Below, one piece after another: positions 49,794 through 62,144 of a stretch of DNA of 64,000 bases. Source of the DNA: Wuchereria bancrofti (lineage: Eukaryota; Nematoda; Chromadorea; Rhabditida; Onchocercidae). The notes beneath the pieces are model-generated. The model saw only the letters and a program-made list of their open reading frames with translations, searched no databases and was not told the DNA's origin. Within the stretch, counting starts at the first letter, position 1. Every line of letters starts with the position of its first letter. The stretch lies in NCBI GenBank assembly GCA_005281725.1, contig SSBO01000009.1, forward strand, positions 6,572,303 through 6,636,302. The letters are read 5' to 3'. The position numbers and the translations under genes were made by a program.

Positions 49794-51370
49794 ATGACGG
49801 ATGCAGATGATATAGACGAATTACACAATCATTTACGATTACTTGTTTTTGATCAGGTTACGATTGATTATCGATCAAACCAAAATGCATTGACTAAATC
49901 AAGTATTGTCTGCTTATATAATATACGAATGTTTATATGCTGTTTAGCTAATTTAGAGCCATCCTCTCTGATCGATAAAGTTAATGATGGTAAAACAACT
50001 ATAATAATCAGCATGACTGTGAATTTTGAGCAGTCTTTAACCTCATGAAGAGCCAATTCATTTACGATGCAATTCATATATTAAAAAATTCAAAATTATG
50101 AATATGGAAGTATGAATTTCAAAAATTTTGCATCCCAATTAAAGTTTCAGAAACATATGACAGGTCGAGGATTGCGATTTTTACGTGAACAAACGGGTTT
50201 GGACGAGTTTAGTTTGGCAATTTTCATTTGTGTCATCACATCCGTATATTTAATGGTGGGAGAAGATGCTCAAATGTTGGCAAATGCTATCCTTACGGTG
50301 ACGCCAATCTTACTTACTTACGTTTTTCCAGCCGAAAAACCACCTACACCGCAACTTCTTATATACTGGTACAATCGATTATCTGCTGTTGAATGTTTCG
50401 TCTTTATAGCTTGCTTACAGGATCGAAGTTTTGAAAGTTCTTGAGAAAGACTGAAGAAGATGCCACACATAGCTCTCAGTTCTGATCGTGCTCTTCATTA
50501 TGTATTCCCTATTTGCCAATACTTTAAATATAATTGATTATTCAGATCAGATTAAATCCTTATCATCATGATATAAGTCGAGATTTGACTATTTAACAAT
50601 AAGTTATGCAACAGTCTGCTACTGTAAAAATTTTTAAATGAATATTAAAACAATTTCCTTCTCATCAATTAAAAGTCTAACTTATTTTTTAGTTGTCTGA
50701 AGTGATGAAAAAGTTTGCAGGAGTGCATTTGGCCTATTAACCTTATTAGATTCTAATTTCGAATCAGAAAGTGGTTATTACTTTATCAAAGTAGTTCTGC
50801 TTGCACTTCTTTTTTTGCATCCATTCGATGGCGCTGATCGAATTCTTTGGCACATCCGATTAGCTCATAGCGATGAAGTTAAAGACGAGGTTTGACATAT
50901 CTTACTTTAAAGAATTGCTTTCAACCTCGCATTTCATTTTACAATGTTTTTTTCTAAAACTCTGTTTTCAGTTATATTTATTTAATGCTTAATTGGGATT
51001 ATTTGACATCATATTCGGAAGATTTTTATTGCTTATTCACAATGTTTACGCAAGAATATTTTCATAATTTCCATTTACTCTGAGATATGATTTTTTCCCC
51101 CTCGATTGTTTGCCTTTTCCCTATATTTCTATGCGTGAAAAGACTGCATACATCAAAGGAAAAATTGAAGGAAAAATAAATTGAAATGTTACTAAATTTT
51201 CAAAAAACCAAAATTTACAGTCAGGTATAATTCCATTTACCAAAGAAGAATTATCGGAAATGTTGCAGGAAAGTAAAGATAGACGATCATTACCACTCGG
51301 AACACCCCAAGTAACTTTTATGAAACGCTTGTTAGAGGAGCATAACATGAACTTACCAGAATTTAATTAA
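49794..51370 (+). CDS. REEP/TB2-DP1 (Yop1-like) paralogue b
   Basis: Likely ER-membrane curvature protein of the REEP5/6 type. Exons: 49794-49856, 50151-50368, 50721-50889 and 51221-51370; 600 nt, 199 aa, close to REEP5 (189 aa). N-terminus MTDADDIDELHNHLRLLVFD, then RGLRFLREQTGLDEFSLAIF, hydrophobic pair VITSVYLMVGEDA and ILTVTPILLTYVFPAEKPPT, and the family LIYW/SAFGLL junction at the intron. A second hairpin (YYFIKVVLLALLFLHP) is followed by FDGADRILWHIRL, which matches PSNGAELLYKRII of REEP5, and then a charged tail. The second exon is 218 nt in both paralogues and the first two introns are in identical phase, so they arose by tandem duplication. Paralogue b keeps the complete family architecture. 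The next gene starts only 318 bp downstream. Confidence 0.88.
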
Positions 51371-51688
51371 AAGGAATTGATGACAAATCTGATTTTTTCA
51401 TTTCAGCTATAAATGCACTGTGTTTCTATCATAAAAGAGCCTCATGAAAGATATTTAATGTTAAAAATAGATCATCGATTTAAACATTTAAATACAAGCA
51501 ATACTGAAACATGCCATAATCTACTAAAAGAAACAAGTGACCTATGATTTTCCAACCAATAAATCAATCAGTGGTTTGGCTAAATTATCAAAAAATTTCT
51601 ATTTATAGTGTTTTACAACTGTCCGAAAATTATAATTATGTACGATAAATCTGTTGTTAGAGGTCTAACTTATATGCCGTTTCAGACG
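51371..51688 (+). promoter_or_regulatory. Intercistronic spacer with candidate trans-splice acceptor
   Basis: 318 bp between the REEP-b stop and the MSP-gene ATG. It ends with CCGTTTCAG (last base 51685), a consensus 3' splice site three bases before the start codon with no matching upstream exon in frame. In nematodes this pattern fits spliced-leader addition to a downstream cistron. Inference from spacing and motif only. Confidence 0.45.
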
Positions 51689-52907
51689 ATGAAATTAAAC
51701 GGCGTATCATCTCATGTGCTACGGAGTGATTACTCTTCTTCATATGACAGCGGTAATTATTATAATTATATGCTCTCTTGTTCTTGAATTTGATCAATAT
51801 TCTTTGAAAACATATTACTAGAGAGAAAATACTATATATTCGCAAGCATAGATTCTATGTTTCTTGCAACAACTATCGATTCAGAAAAATAGAAATAAAA
51901 GCCAAAGGTAAGAAATTGAAACTCAACTCGGGAACTAATTTCCTTTTCAGTTCCAGAAGGCAAGAATCCAATGTTATTTAACACCGAGTTCAGAATCCAA
52001 GATCAAGAGGGCACAAGTGCGGAGGGTTTAAGCATAAATTACAGCCCGCATGATTTAGCATTTGAACCATCAAAATATTTGGTTGGCTTAAGTCAATTTC
52101 AGTAAATAATTTCCATTATTTCTAATTTCAGTTCAGAAACCAATTACTAAGGAACAACTGGGAAATGCTTTGAACGATTTTAAGCTTTATAAATCACAAA
52201 AAGTGATAATCCCCCTTAATGCTACAAATCATTTTTTCAGATCTTTAATGCTCCTTATGATTTCGATAATTTAACATATCTTATACGTATTCGTAACACT
52301 TCAACGAAATATATTGCATATGCCATTAAAAGCAATGCGATACCCCGCGTTTTTGCAACGCCGCCATGCGGTATTTTACCACCGAAACAAAAATGCGATA
52401 TTGCAGTTACCGTTAAGGTGATGACATCAATATAACAATTTTGGTCAGAACTTCAAACATATCATCGAAATAGTTAATCAATAAATCCATTCCATGATAT
52501 TATATCTCTATCTAAGTGCTAGCTGACAACAATATTTTCAAAATAAGTGATGTTTATGTATTCACAACTTCTTTTTACAGAAGATGGATAAATTTGTCGA
52601 ACAATTAGTTCAGAATGACCGACTCGCATTTGACTATGTATTTTGTTCACCTGAAACAAAGCAATTTAAATTCAAATTGTTACAGGTTTATTTTACGTTT
52701 ATTTTACTTGTATGATATCATAACGACTTCTGAGTTTGTTGAAGGAAGGTGATATTCTGAAATGAAACTTGCACCACCAAAAAGATTTGAATATTCCTGC
52801 ATTGTATTTCTTTTTAAATTTTCGCCGTCTTACAAATAATTTAGTACTATTTATTTCAGAGTGAGATGCGACGAAGGAAGAACATTTACATAAAATATAA
52901 CCCATAA
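51689..52907 (+). CDS. MSP (major sperm protein)-domain protein
   Basis: Small protein with an immunoglobulin-like MSP domain; canonical MSPs build the cytoskeleton of crawling nematode sperm, while relatives act elsewhere, so the site of action is uncertain. Exons: 51689-51752, 51951-52081, 52241-52417, 52581-52685 and 52860-52907; 525 nt, 174 aa against about 127 for canonical MSP. A 45-residue N-terminal extension (MKLNGVSSHVLRSDY...) precedes INYSPHDLAFEP. Then come NAPYDFDNLTYLIRIRNTS (MSP: FNAPYDDKHTYHIKIINSS), YAIKSNAIPRVFATPPCGIL (MSP: [20 protein letters not shown]), NDRLAFDYVF and the C-terminal RRKNIYIKYNP, nearly the canonical RRKNLPIEYNP. All junctions agree in phase. Sequence identity to true MSP is low, so this is a diverged family member. 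It lies 318 bp after REEP-b on the same strand. Confidence 0.88.
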
Positions 52908-53351
52908 CTACCAAAAAACTGAAAAATTGAAACAAATATTGAACATTGTTCTATAAAGCAAACTTTCCGATTATAACAATTAGAAACATGTATTCTGATC
53001 AATTTTGAATCAAAATTTGATTAGTATCGCAGTTTCGAGAATTAATCACATCCAAAAACTCGATGCGAGAAAACTTTAAATAACCAACAAGAAATTAAAG
53101 TCAATAAGAAATTAAAACTGCATTTTACTACAGTTATTACAAACTTCTTCCCAAGTACTCATATGAGAAAATACATCAGGAAACAGCAGTGAATCAACTT
53201 CTAGGAACTTCTAAAACTATATCTGAGAGCAACTTCTAGATTTTTCCTCGTTGGTGTGACTTAAATCAATACCGACTTCAGTTTTTAGGAAATTTATCGG
53301 CTGAAAAACAATGAAAAGAAACAACTGCATTATTGTAAAATCAAACCCTAT
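52908..53351. other. Convergent spacer between MSP and DCAF7-a genes
   Basis: 444 bp between two stop codons on opposite strands. It must hold both 3' UTRs. No further gene is visible. Confidence 0.6.
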
Positions 53352-56300
53352 TTACACTCGCAATATTTCTAGCATGTTTTTATAACAAATTGATATCCAG
53401 TCTGGAAAGGCAGCCGCCCAGTGCACCTGATTAATCTGAAAATTTTTGATTTTTTAAACATCTGGAAAAAATTGCCTTAAAAAATACAAATAAAAATATA
53501 TACAATAATTCCAGCATGATCCATGGAAAATAATTTTTTTAAAAAGTATTTTTTACAAAGAAAATATTTTCATTCTTCTTTATTACGTCTGGGGAAAATA
53601 TGGCTTGCAGACCATGTTTTTTTGGGAACTTTTCGGAAGTGATATATAGAATGTCTAGAAAGCTTATAAATAATGGCTTTTTTTATTTTTGTTTGTTACG
53701 TGCGAGTTAATATAACTTTCTTGTCATCCTTGTCATCCCATATGTGTAGTAAATTTAATTTTATGAACCACGTGTTTTACCTCGCCGTTAGCTTGATAAG
53801 CCAAAATGGGATCGTCAACAGGTCGAGGCATCGTATGAATATCCCAAATTAATGCCTGACTATCACCACCTAAATGAAAGCTAACGGAAAAAGCAAATAA
53901 ATAACAAACATAAGAATGAATGAATAAGTTTCAATTAAGATAGGGATTTTAAATTCAAGATTTACTTCCTAATAGAACTGGTAACATAACCTACCTGCTG
54001 TACAAATATGACATGAAGAATGTGGTGCCCAGGCCATGCCATTTACGCGTCCCCGATGATTATCTAATTTTGCGACAGGTGTGCAAGGAATACGTACATC
54101 AAGAATTATCACCTCAAAAGAAGATTAACTTAACTAAATATATATTCGCTTAACTCAAAAATACATTTTTCCATGTTACAGTTGTTTGTTCTTTACTGTT
54201 TTGATGTCATCGAAAAATATTCCCTCTCCTCCCTTTCTCTTCCTCTCTTCCCCCCCCCTCCAATGCATGCTGATTTATTTATGCGGTAACAAATCAATTA
54301 AACACACTGTAAATAGAATAAATTAAAAGGATGAAAATAAAAAATAATTACAAATCATAATATTATTAACTATATAATTATAACAAAATTGCTTTAAAAA
54401 ATGTACCGGAAAAGAATAAAACAAACCTCTGCAGAATCTTGAACAAATGTAGCGATATAATTGCAATCTTGCTTATTACATTCCAAGCGTAACAAAGGAG
54501 CATGTGATGGTTCCTCGAACATAATTGTTGAGTGCTCAAGATGGCGCAAATCAAACATTCTTAGGCTTCCATCGGCTCCTGAAAAACTAATAATATTGAA
54601 TACAAGTAATTGATTTATTTTCTCTAATGTTCGGTGCATACATGTTAACATTGGAAATCTGTAGCCGAAGAGGTTCAAAGCTTTCTAGAAAGTCAGTTTT
54701 TCTATACATATCCCATCAGAAATTTGCTACTCCCTTATCCTACTACAAAAACTGCAAACAGCAAGAAATTGCAAGCGTAAATAGCTAAACAAAAGAAAAA
54801 AACATGCCAACACTAGCAAATATTTCGCGACCGCTCGCCATTCTTGTAAAAGCAATATCAAATACTTCCTTATCATGAGCAATCAGTTGTGTCTTTACGG
54901 TACCTTCCGTTGATCGTGCAACACTGATTGCCTGACCGGTCTAAAAGACAGCAACTCACAACTCTTACTATCTTTTGCATTCTGTCCTTCATTATTTTTA
55001 ATCAGAGCTGGACTTCAAGTTCAAATTCGTAAAAAAAAATCAAAACTGTATTTCAAGTTTAAATTCGTAGAAATCAACCTCGACTTGCCAAATGGTGCAC
55101 GTCGTGTCGATACTTGAAGTACCAATCAAGCCAACATCTACGTCATTCCAATCAAATGACGTCAATGGAGCACAGTATTCACTGCTGCGATTCTGAAATG
55201 AAAACATTTGTTTTAATTTCTGAACAATGCAAAGAAAAGTTTATTATCATCTTTAAAAGATGAAAAAGCTAAAATCCATTTATGATTTCAGTGCAGTTCC
55301 TAACGCGTATTCAAAACATACTTTTTCATATACTCGGAATATGAAGGACATCTAGTAAAGATTTTATGGTTCCTCTTAAAGCAAAAGGCGAAAAGATCAT
55401 TTTTCTATCTGAGAAATATCTGAGAATTTTCTTTACAGAAATTCCATTGTGCTTTATAACTCCCTATTTTATTCAAATATTACAAAAAATCAATAATAAT
55501 AATCCATATCTTCAATTGGTTGTCAATAATAACAAGATTAGAAAAAGCAAGTGTTTAAACAAACGTACGTTATTAAGAAAAACTTCAATCTGCGCGCCAT
55601 CAGCACCACCTACGCGCCATAGACGTAAATAATCTCCGGTCGTAGCAATCAAGTCTGGATATATACCTTTCTAGAAATTACACATACATATACTTTTCTT
55701 TTTCTAGGTCAAATCGCATTCTGTTAAAATTGAAAAAAAACCACTGAAATCAGGTGTACATCACTAATTCCTAATTACCAGTATTTAAATTGACAATAAT
55801 TTTTTTCTGGCACATATAAAAAAAACCGAAAAAACAAAACCTGCCCTTTACTGAAATGCCTAAAAACAAACCTGGTCTGGAATCCACATGACCTTTGTAG
55901 CTGGATATGGATGGTCGAAGCTGCCATAGTCGACAAATTCACCAATGTCTTCATCAAGCTTCACTATTGAAATCTATAACTGATCAGCCTCTAAAGCTCC
56001 ATTTATTTTTTGATACTAATGGATTCATGATAACATAATAACTAATCAAATATTTCACACATATAAGAGGAACAGATTAATGTAGCGGGAGCTAGTAAAC
56101 CAGAAGATCAACATAAGCAACACCTCTGTGGTTGATTTTGTTACAGTTATACCGTAAACTAAAGATAGGTTGCTGATTCTATTTACTGTTATATCGTAAA
56201 TTGAACCTATCTCTTGTTTTCAATGTCGTGATGTTGCATAAAAATGGTGCTTTCAACCAACCTTATTTATTTTGACTTTACCACGTCAAAATATATTGCA

Positions 56301-56954
56301 ACACCACAACATTGATAAACAAATGATTGGGATGCTCAGACCAACCAGTTGAATACGTTGAATACAATGTATGCGGTCCTCGTATTTATAAATCTCTTTA
56401 TACTTGGAATTTGGATTTTTATTACTGAACCAAAATACCCAAGCCTAAATCAATGAACATAGGAACAAAGATTCTTCTCTTGACAAATAAAAGTTAAAAC
56501 ACCTTATTATTGTATTCCTCAATGAAGCTAGCTAATGCCAAGCGAAACTTCTTTGCTGGATCAGGATGCTGAGACCAACCAGTAGAGTACAGTGCATGTG
56601 GTGCCTCGTATTTGTAAACCTCCTTATATTTGGAATTCGAATTTGATACTCCACCTATAAGTGGTAAATGTGACAACGAAAATACTACTATAGCGTATAC
56701 AAACATTTCAGTTATCATATATTACGAAAATTTGTGCACATTATTTAGCAATAAATGCACATACATATTTATTTACGTTAACAGTAGTGTTAACGTAAAT
56801 GATGTCAACGGTAAATTATAAAATATCACCAAATAAGCAAACGTCATGTTGGAGGTTAGGAAACCAGCTTACTAGGTTGACTGGATCCCACTTGAGTAAT
56901 CTCATTGCTCATAAGTTGTTGCATAACGTGAGATAAATGTTGTGTGATTGCCAT
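53352..56954 (-). CDS. DCAF7: DCAF7/AN11 (SWAN-type) WD40 protein, paralogue a
   Basis: WD40 beta-propeller adaptor of the AN11/DCAF7/SWAN family, which scaffolds kinases such as DYRK1/HIPK and serves as a CUL4 receptor in animals (family knowledge). Ten exons: 56954-56873, 56654-56503, 55973-55872, 55670-55569, 55192-55079, 54940-54808, 54578-54427, 54112-53995, 53869-53781 and 53435-53352; 1128 nt, 375 aa (human 342). Signatures: [119 protein letters not shown], and C-terminal [11 protein letters not shown] (human CYNNCLEILRV). The first 40 residues ([14 protein letters not shown]...) are an extension absent from human. Exon 6 ends G/GCATGT, a GC-AG intron, where paralogue b has GTATGT. Exon and intron positions match paralogue b throughout. 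Confidence 0.92.
56328..56418 (-). pseudogene. Decayed copy of DCAF7-a exon 2 inside intron 2
   Basis: On the minus strand, AATTCCAAGTATAAAGAG... down to GGTTGGTCTGAGCATCCC mirrors the true exon 2 at 56561-56645, including the NSKYKE-YKYE and TGWS-HP segments. The reading frame is broken just after KYE, and an internal 9-base segment (GTATTCAAC) is doubled. It has no acceptor or donor giving an in-frame insertion, so it is a pseudo-exon. Confidence 0.75.
56769..56798. repeat. Perfect 13-bp inverted repeat with 4-nt loop
   Basis: Arm ATTTACGTTAACA (56769-56781), loop GTAG, arm TGTTAACGTAAAT (56786-56798), in intron 1 of DCAF7-a. Both arms carry GTTAAC. The hairpin is perfect but AT-rich. Confidence 0.85.
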
Positions 56955-58013
56955 CAATTTAACACCCAAACCCAAACAATCCCGATTTGCTGCTATCCTG
57001 CAATACAAAGAACAGCATAAGAAATTTAATAAAATTCGAAAATGACAGAACTGAAACAGCGAGTCAAAATGACATGGCCAAAATAGCGAACTAAGCGCTA
57101 ACTTCTTTTTTTGTTTAATTAACATAACATCAACACATCTTCAATTTACCGATGAACGTTCAAAAAGTCTTAAGAAATTATAAAACCAACGAACTGATCT
57201 GAGTGAATCTTACTAAGTAACAATTCGAATTATAAGCAAATAAAAATTGGGAAAACAATGACTTTTTAAGTAAAATTACTGTAAATATTTCACATTCACG
57301 AAAACAAACTTAAAACCCTGAAGTGTTATGCGTTCAGAAACATTAATGAATGCGTTATAGTGAAGGCAAACAAATTATGAAGATTTTTACTACTAATCCT
57401 GAAGTGTATGCTAAAAAAGAAATGATGACTTCATCTATTCTTCCCCATCGTATAGCAATTATAAACATACTGTGATTTAAATAGTGTGTAGATGTATATT
57501 TAGTATATATCAGAATAACATGTCTAAGGTACAACTTTCATTTATTAAAATTATTAAAAATTGTATATAAAGCAAAATTCCAACGATAATAACTTTAATA
57601 TTGCCTTCATTCACCAGTATTAAAGATATTGTAAAGATAAGCTGAAACAGCAATTACAGTGATCCAATAACAGCTAAAAATTAAGAAATTACAAATAAAC
57701 AAAGCCTGAAACATATGAATGATTGCCAAGAAAACCAAAATTACTTGTCATTTTAGCAAAAACATCCTTTTTTTAATAGATATTCTCCTACGACTAAAAA
57801 AGTGGATAATCCATTAAAAGCAAACGAAGAGAAAGGCTCCCCGATAGGAATAAGTTCCAAAAATGAAACTGAACAAGAATGTTACAGACTTGATCATTAG
57901 GTGGTTAAAATATCTGTGAGAAAAAAATCATTAATATTTTAGAGAAAGCCTATCACAGTGATCACGAAAATTTAAGTAACTTAAAAATTAATGTATATTT
58001 CAAAATCAAGGTT
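56955..58013 (-). other. Spacer between the DCAF7 paralogues
   Basis: About 1.06 kb from the stop of paralogue b to the start of paralogue a. A minus-strand frame continues upstream of the chosen ATG to an acceptor at about 57002 (TATTGCAG), so an extra 5' coding exon or a trans-splice site there is possible. Otherwise nothing is visible. Confidence 0.5.
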
Positions 58014-61000
58014 TCAAACTCGAAGAATTTCCAAACATTTTCCAAAACAGATACAAATCCAGTCTATCTGAGAAGCTGACCAGTGCACTTGATTTACCTG
58101 AAAAAAAAAGCAATAAATTAAGACGTTTTAGATGCCCAAGGAATTCGCCATGTGATTTTGGCTATTGCTACAAAATTCGAAAGGTTATTGTTACGAAATT
58201 ATATATTAACCAAGAATACAGCATCGTTAATTTCGCAAAATTATCTGAAATAAATTAATGCGACCATTCGAATTTGTATTACGGTAATGTTATTATGGTA
58301 ATAACACAAAATTTATTAATCAGTAAATATTGAAATCCTTCGATTTTGCTGAATAATTCGATAGAGATCACTTATGGATAACAAGCTACTTATTCTTGTT
58401 AGAAACTCAACTAGTTAAAAGATTAAAAAGAAACTAAAATAGTGGAAATAAAAATAAAAAACACCAGAGTGAAGTAAAAGAACTCAAATTCAACGAGTGC
58501 TTTAATATTTATTCATACAACCAAAATTACCTCTCCTTCAGCTTGATAGGCTAATATTGGATCTTCAACTGGTCTCGGCATTGGTGAAATATCCCAAATC
58601 AGGGCTTGACGATCATCTCCTAAATTAAGTAAGGAAAAAAATCTCTTCGTAAATTTGAAGTTGGGATATTAGAGATACTCGAGTTCAAAACATTTGAAAA
58701 TTATTAAAACCGAGAAATAACAGCGAAACTATCCATATTTAAAGACTGTTAACCTACAGCAAGGTTCAAACTTCACCAAATATAAGAATAATGAACTTTA
58801 GATTTGGAAGTTCCAAAAATTACAAATAATATCTCGATATGATTACAGTAATTGGAACTCTTAACAATTAATCCATTTAAGGTCTGTTGAAATTACCGGC
58901 TGTGCATATGTGACATGAAGAATGTGGAGCCCAAGCAATACCGTTTACGCAAGCGCGATGATTATGAAGTCGAGCAAGGGGATTACAAGGCACCCTTATA
59001 TCCACTATTACCACCTATAAAATATTGTATAACAAACGTCAACCTAAAATATTTCGACACATTCCAAACAGATTAAGCTGGCAGTTTGTAAGCCTGGACT
59101 TATTTAACTTGAAATCCTTTTTCATCAGTTAAAAGTTTCTACAAAATCTGATCCAACATACTTAATAACATCAGTCGCCACCTTTCACACAATGCTGAGG
59201 TGTCCGGAATTCATTCTAGCTAACTTTCTTCAGTCGCAAAAACTATTCTAGCTCTCGAAGGGAAAAAATGATCAAATAAATCAGAACAAATTGACCACTG
59301 CACCTCGGCAGAATCTTGCGCAAAAGTAGCCAAGTAGTGACTCTCTTGTTTGTTCCACGCTAGCCTCATTAACGGTGAACGTAGGGGATCTTCATAAACT
59401 ATCGTAGAGTGTTGCAAATTTCGTAAATCAAATAATCGAGCGCTTCCATCCGCACCTGTTGTAATCTTTTATATAACGTCTTTCTTGATCATTAATGTTC
59501 AGTTTGGAAATTTTTTTTACAAATTTAATTTTGCAAATATCTAATTCCCATGACTTACATGAGTCTAATTTATTACAGTAATACAGTTCCTCTGCTATAT
59601 GCTCTGCAAACTATTGTGGATACATACCAGCAATATAGCGAAATATAATTAGTAGCAATACAACGAAATATGGAGTGAATCTTCCACCTTACAAAAAAAA
59701 AAAAATGATTTTTTAATGATTATTTCTGGACAGCATTTAAAAGCACAGTTACGATTTTAACATACCAACAGTAGCGAAATTATCGCGCCCACGATTTATT
59801 CTCGAAAACTTTATATCATGCACTGGCTTGTCATGAGCTATCAACTGCGTCTTGACACTGCCATTAGTTTTTTTGGTCTGAGCAAGTGCTTGCCCCGTCT
59901 GAAAATACCATATTATACAGAAGGCTTTAGGATAAATAAATAACACATTTCTCCATAACAGAAAATATCAACTTTTTCTGCAAAGCAAATCTTGTCACAA
60001 GCCTTCCAAAATAATCATATCAATCTGACCTTCACCAAAATTATCATGCGTGCAACCTTAAGGGATCCCATACAAGCATTAGTTCCAAACATAAAATATA
60101 ACCGAATTAAACATTTATTTCGAAATTGTGTTAGGATAATCCGATTTTTTTTTAATGTGCTCACTTCAAGTTGCCATATGGTGCAACTCATATCGATTGA
60201 CGAAGTACCAATCAGAGTTGGATCAATATCATTCCAATCGAAATTCGTTAACGGTCCCGAATAATTTGATGCTTGTTTCTGTAATTTCAACGAACATAAT
60301 TTCATATATTCTGCATTCAGTCACAAATGATTATCAGTATACATGCAGCGATATAAGTCCACTGAAAAAAGATGACAAACATTAATAAAGACTACTCCAG
60401 ACTTAGTTATCAGTAAGTAAGGATGTTAATATTGGCAAGTTATTAGCAAAATCAATTGGATAGAAACATTATCAGTGTAACAGCATACATTATTTAGAAT
60501 GCATTCCATCATTACAGAATTTGGCTCTACTCGATAAATTTTCAAGCATTCTGCACTGGTTGCCAAAAGGTCAGGATAGGAATCCATCTGCAAAAGCATA
60601 ATATATAATAATAATGACGACTGGAAGTTCTACTTCAATAAGCAGATAACTTATAAAATCTGCAAGAACATTAAGTTCAAACTAATACAAACCATATCTG
60701 GGATCCACTGAATACAGTTAGGAGGAAATGTATGCTCAAATGAAAGCCTTTCCACAAGCTCACCTTGTTGCTCATCCAATTGTATGACTGATACCTATAA
60801 ATAAATCAGAAATGTCAAATAGCGCAAAATCAAAGCAATAAAAACATCTACATTTGTAAAGCGAAGAGCAGAAAACAAAAAGAATCTATCGAAATAACAA
60901 ATTATATGTTTACGGGATTAAATTTTTACATAGCGACAATGTGGAACAATTTTATAGCTCAACTTCTAGACTTCTTTTTATAAGCAGACACAAGTTCACA

Positions 61001-62144
61001 TTCTGCAAATAGAAACGTATTAAAATAAATACTTGAATAGTCCAATTCCAAAATTAAATATAAAAACGAGAAGCTAAAGGCAAAATCACTGCTCAGGAAT
61101 TTTTTTAAATAAATTCTTCATTGCACTATCCACTACGTTAAGCAGGTAAGTTATTCATTTCTGCTGCTACTCTCACCATCTTATTTCATCGCAATTTTAT
61201 CTGCTCAGTGTTTCCTTCGTTTTTCCTCATAATTATTATTTTTCCTCAAAGCGTATCATAATGAGAATTTTGAAATTTTACTTCAAACATTTCCAATATA
61301 AAACAAGATCTGGAAAGTGATTCCTTATCTATCTTCTTTACCTTCAAATTTCACCGTTTTTCGGCTCATTTTCGTTCATAATATGATTTAAAGTTAATCT
61401 TACTTTTACCATATCGTTTGCTCTTACTATGCCTTAATCATAACGCTTTTCCTAAAACGTTAAGCTTCCAATCTGGTGCATAGTCGTTACTTCATTGCTA
61501 CTGCTTACAGAAAATCCCATGCTACAAATAATAAAACAAACAAACTCTATTATTATGAGGTTTATCCTCCACAACACTACCAACCGCAATGCGCCATCGA
61601 CCCTCTGAATCCGTTTTACTAGACCAACCGGCTGCGAAAAGTGGTCGACTTGAGGTAAAACGATAAATCTGGCGACGCTTCGGTGGAGCAGGAGGAGCTG
61701 GAGCTGCAATCGTTGGTGTTGGAGGAGGAGCACTTTCGATACTGCTTGGTCCTGACGGCCGAGATATATTAGTATTTGTTGGTATTGCTGAAAAACGAAC
61801 AGCGAAATACTTTGTGTTATCATGTAATAGACATGAAATTTACTTATCTTTTTCCAGTCCTTATATTGACTTGAAAGTTGCTTTTACTAATAGTGGATTT
61901 TACTGATGATATATGCATCTTCAGAAATTATTCTAAAAATTGTGCATGTGTAGCTAATTCTTTTTTATAAAACGGCAAGTATAAAAAAGATGAAGCTAAT
62001 AATAGATATGTTCATGATAAGCTAACATGTAGTAGTTGTACTAGCAATTTGATGATTCGTCGTTATTTGCTGCTGTAACATTTGTTGTGTACCGGTAGTA
62101 CTGGATGCAAGTGATGAAGAATTCCCTGACGGCGTTGCAACCAT
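58014..62144 (-). CDS. DCAF7: DCAF7/AN11 (SWAN-type) WD40 protein, paralogue b
   Basis: Second WD40 adaptor of the same family. Ten exons: 62144-62042, 61787-61546, 60794-60693, 60587-60489, 60278-60165, 59898-59766, 59455-59304, 59014-58897, 58619-58531 and 58097-58014; 1236 nt, 411 aa. Exons 3 and 5-10 have exactly the same lengths as in paralogue a (102, 114, 133, 152, 118, 89 and 84 nt). Signatures: [99 protein letters not shown] and [11 protein letters not shown]. Exons 1-2 encode a new 80-residue leader, Gln/Thr/Ser-rich and then Pro/Ala-rich ([11 protein letters not shown]). Repeats 1-2 diverge strongly ([24 protein letters not shown]), while the later propeller is conserved. An upstream in-frame ATG at 62165 is an alternative start. 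Confidence 0.9.
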
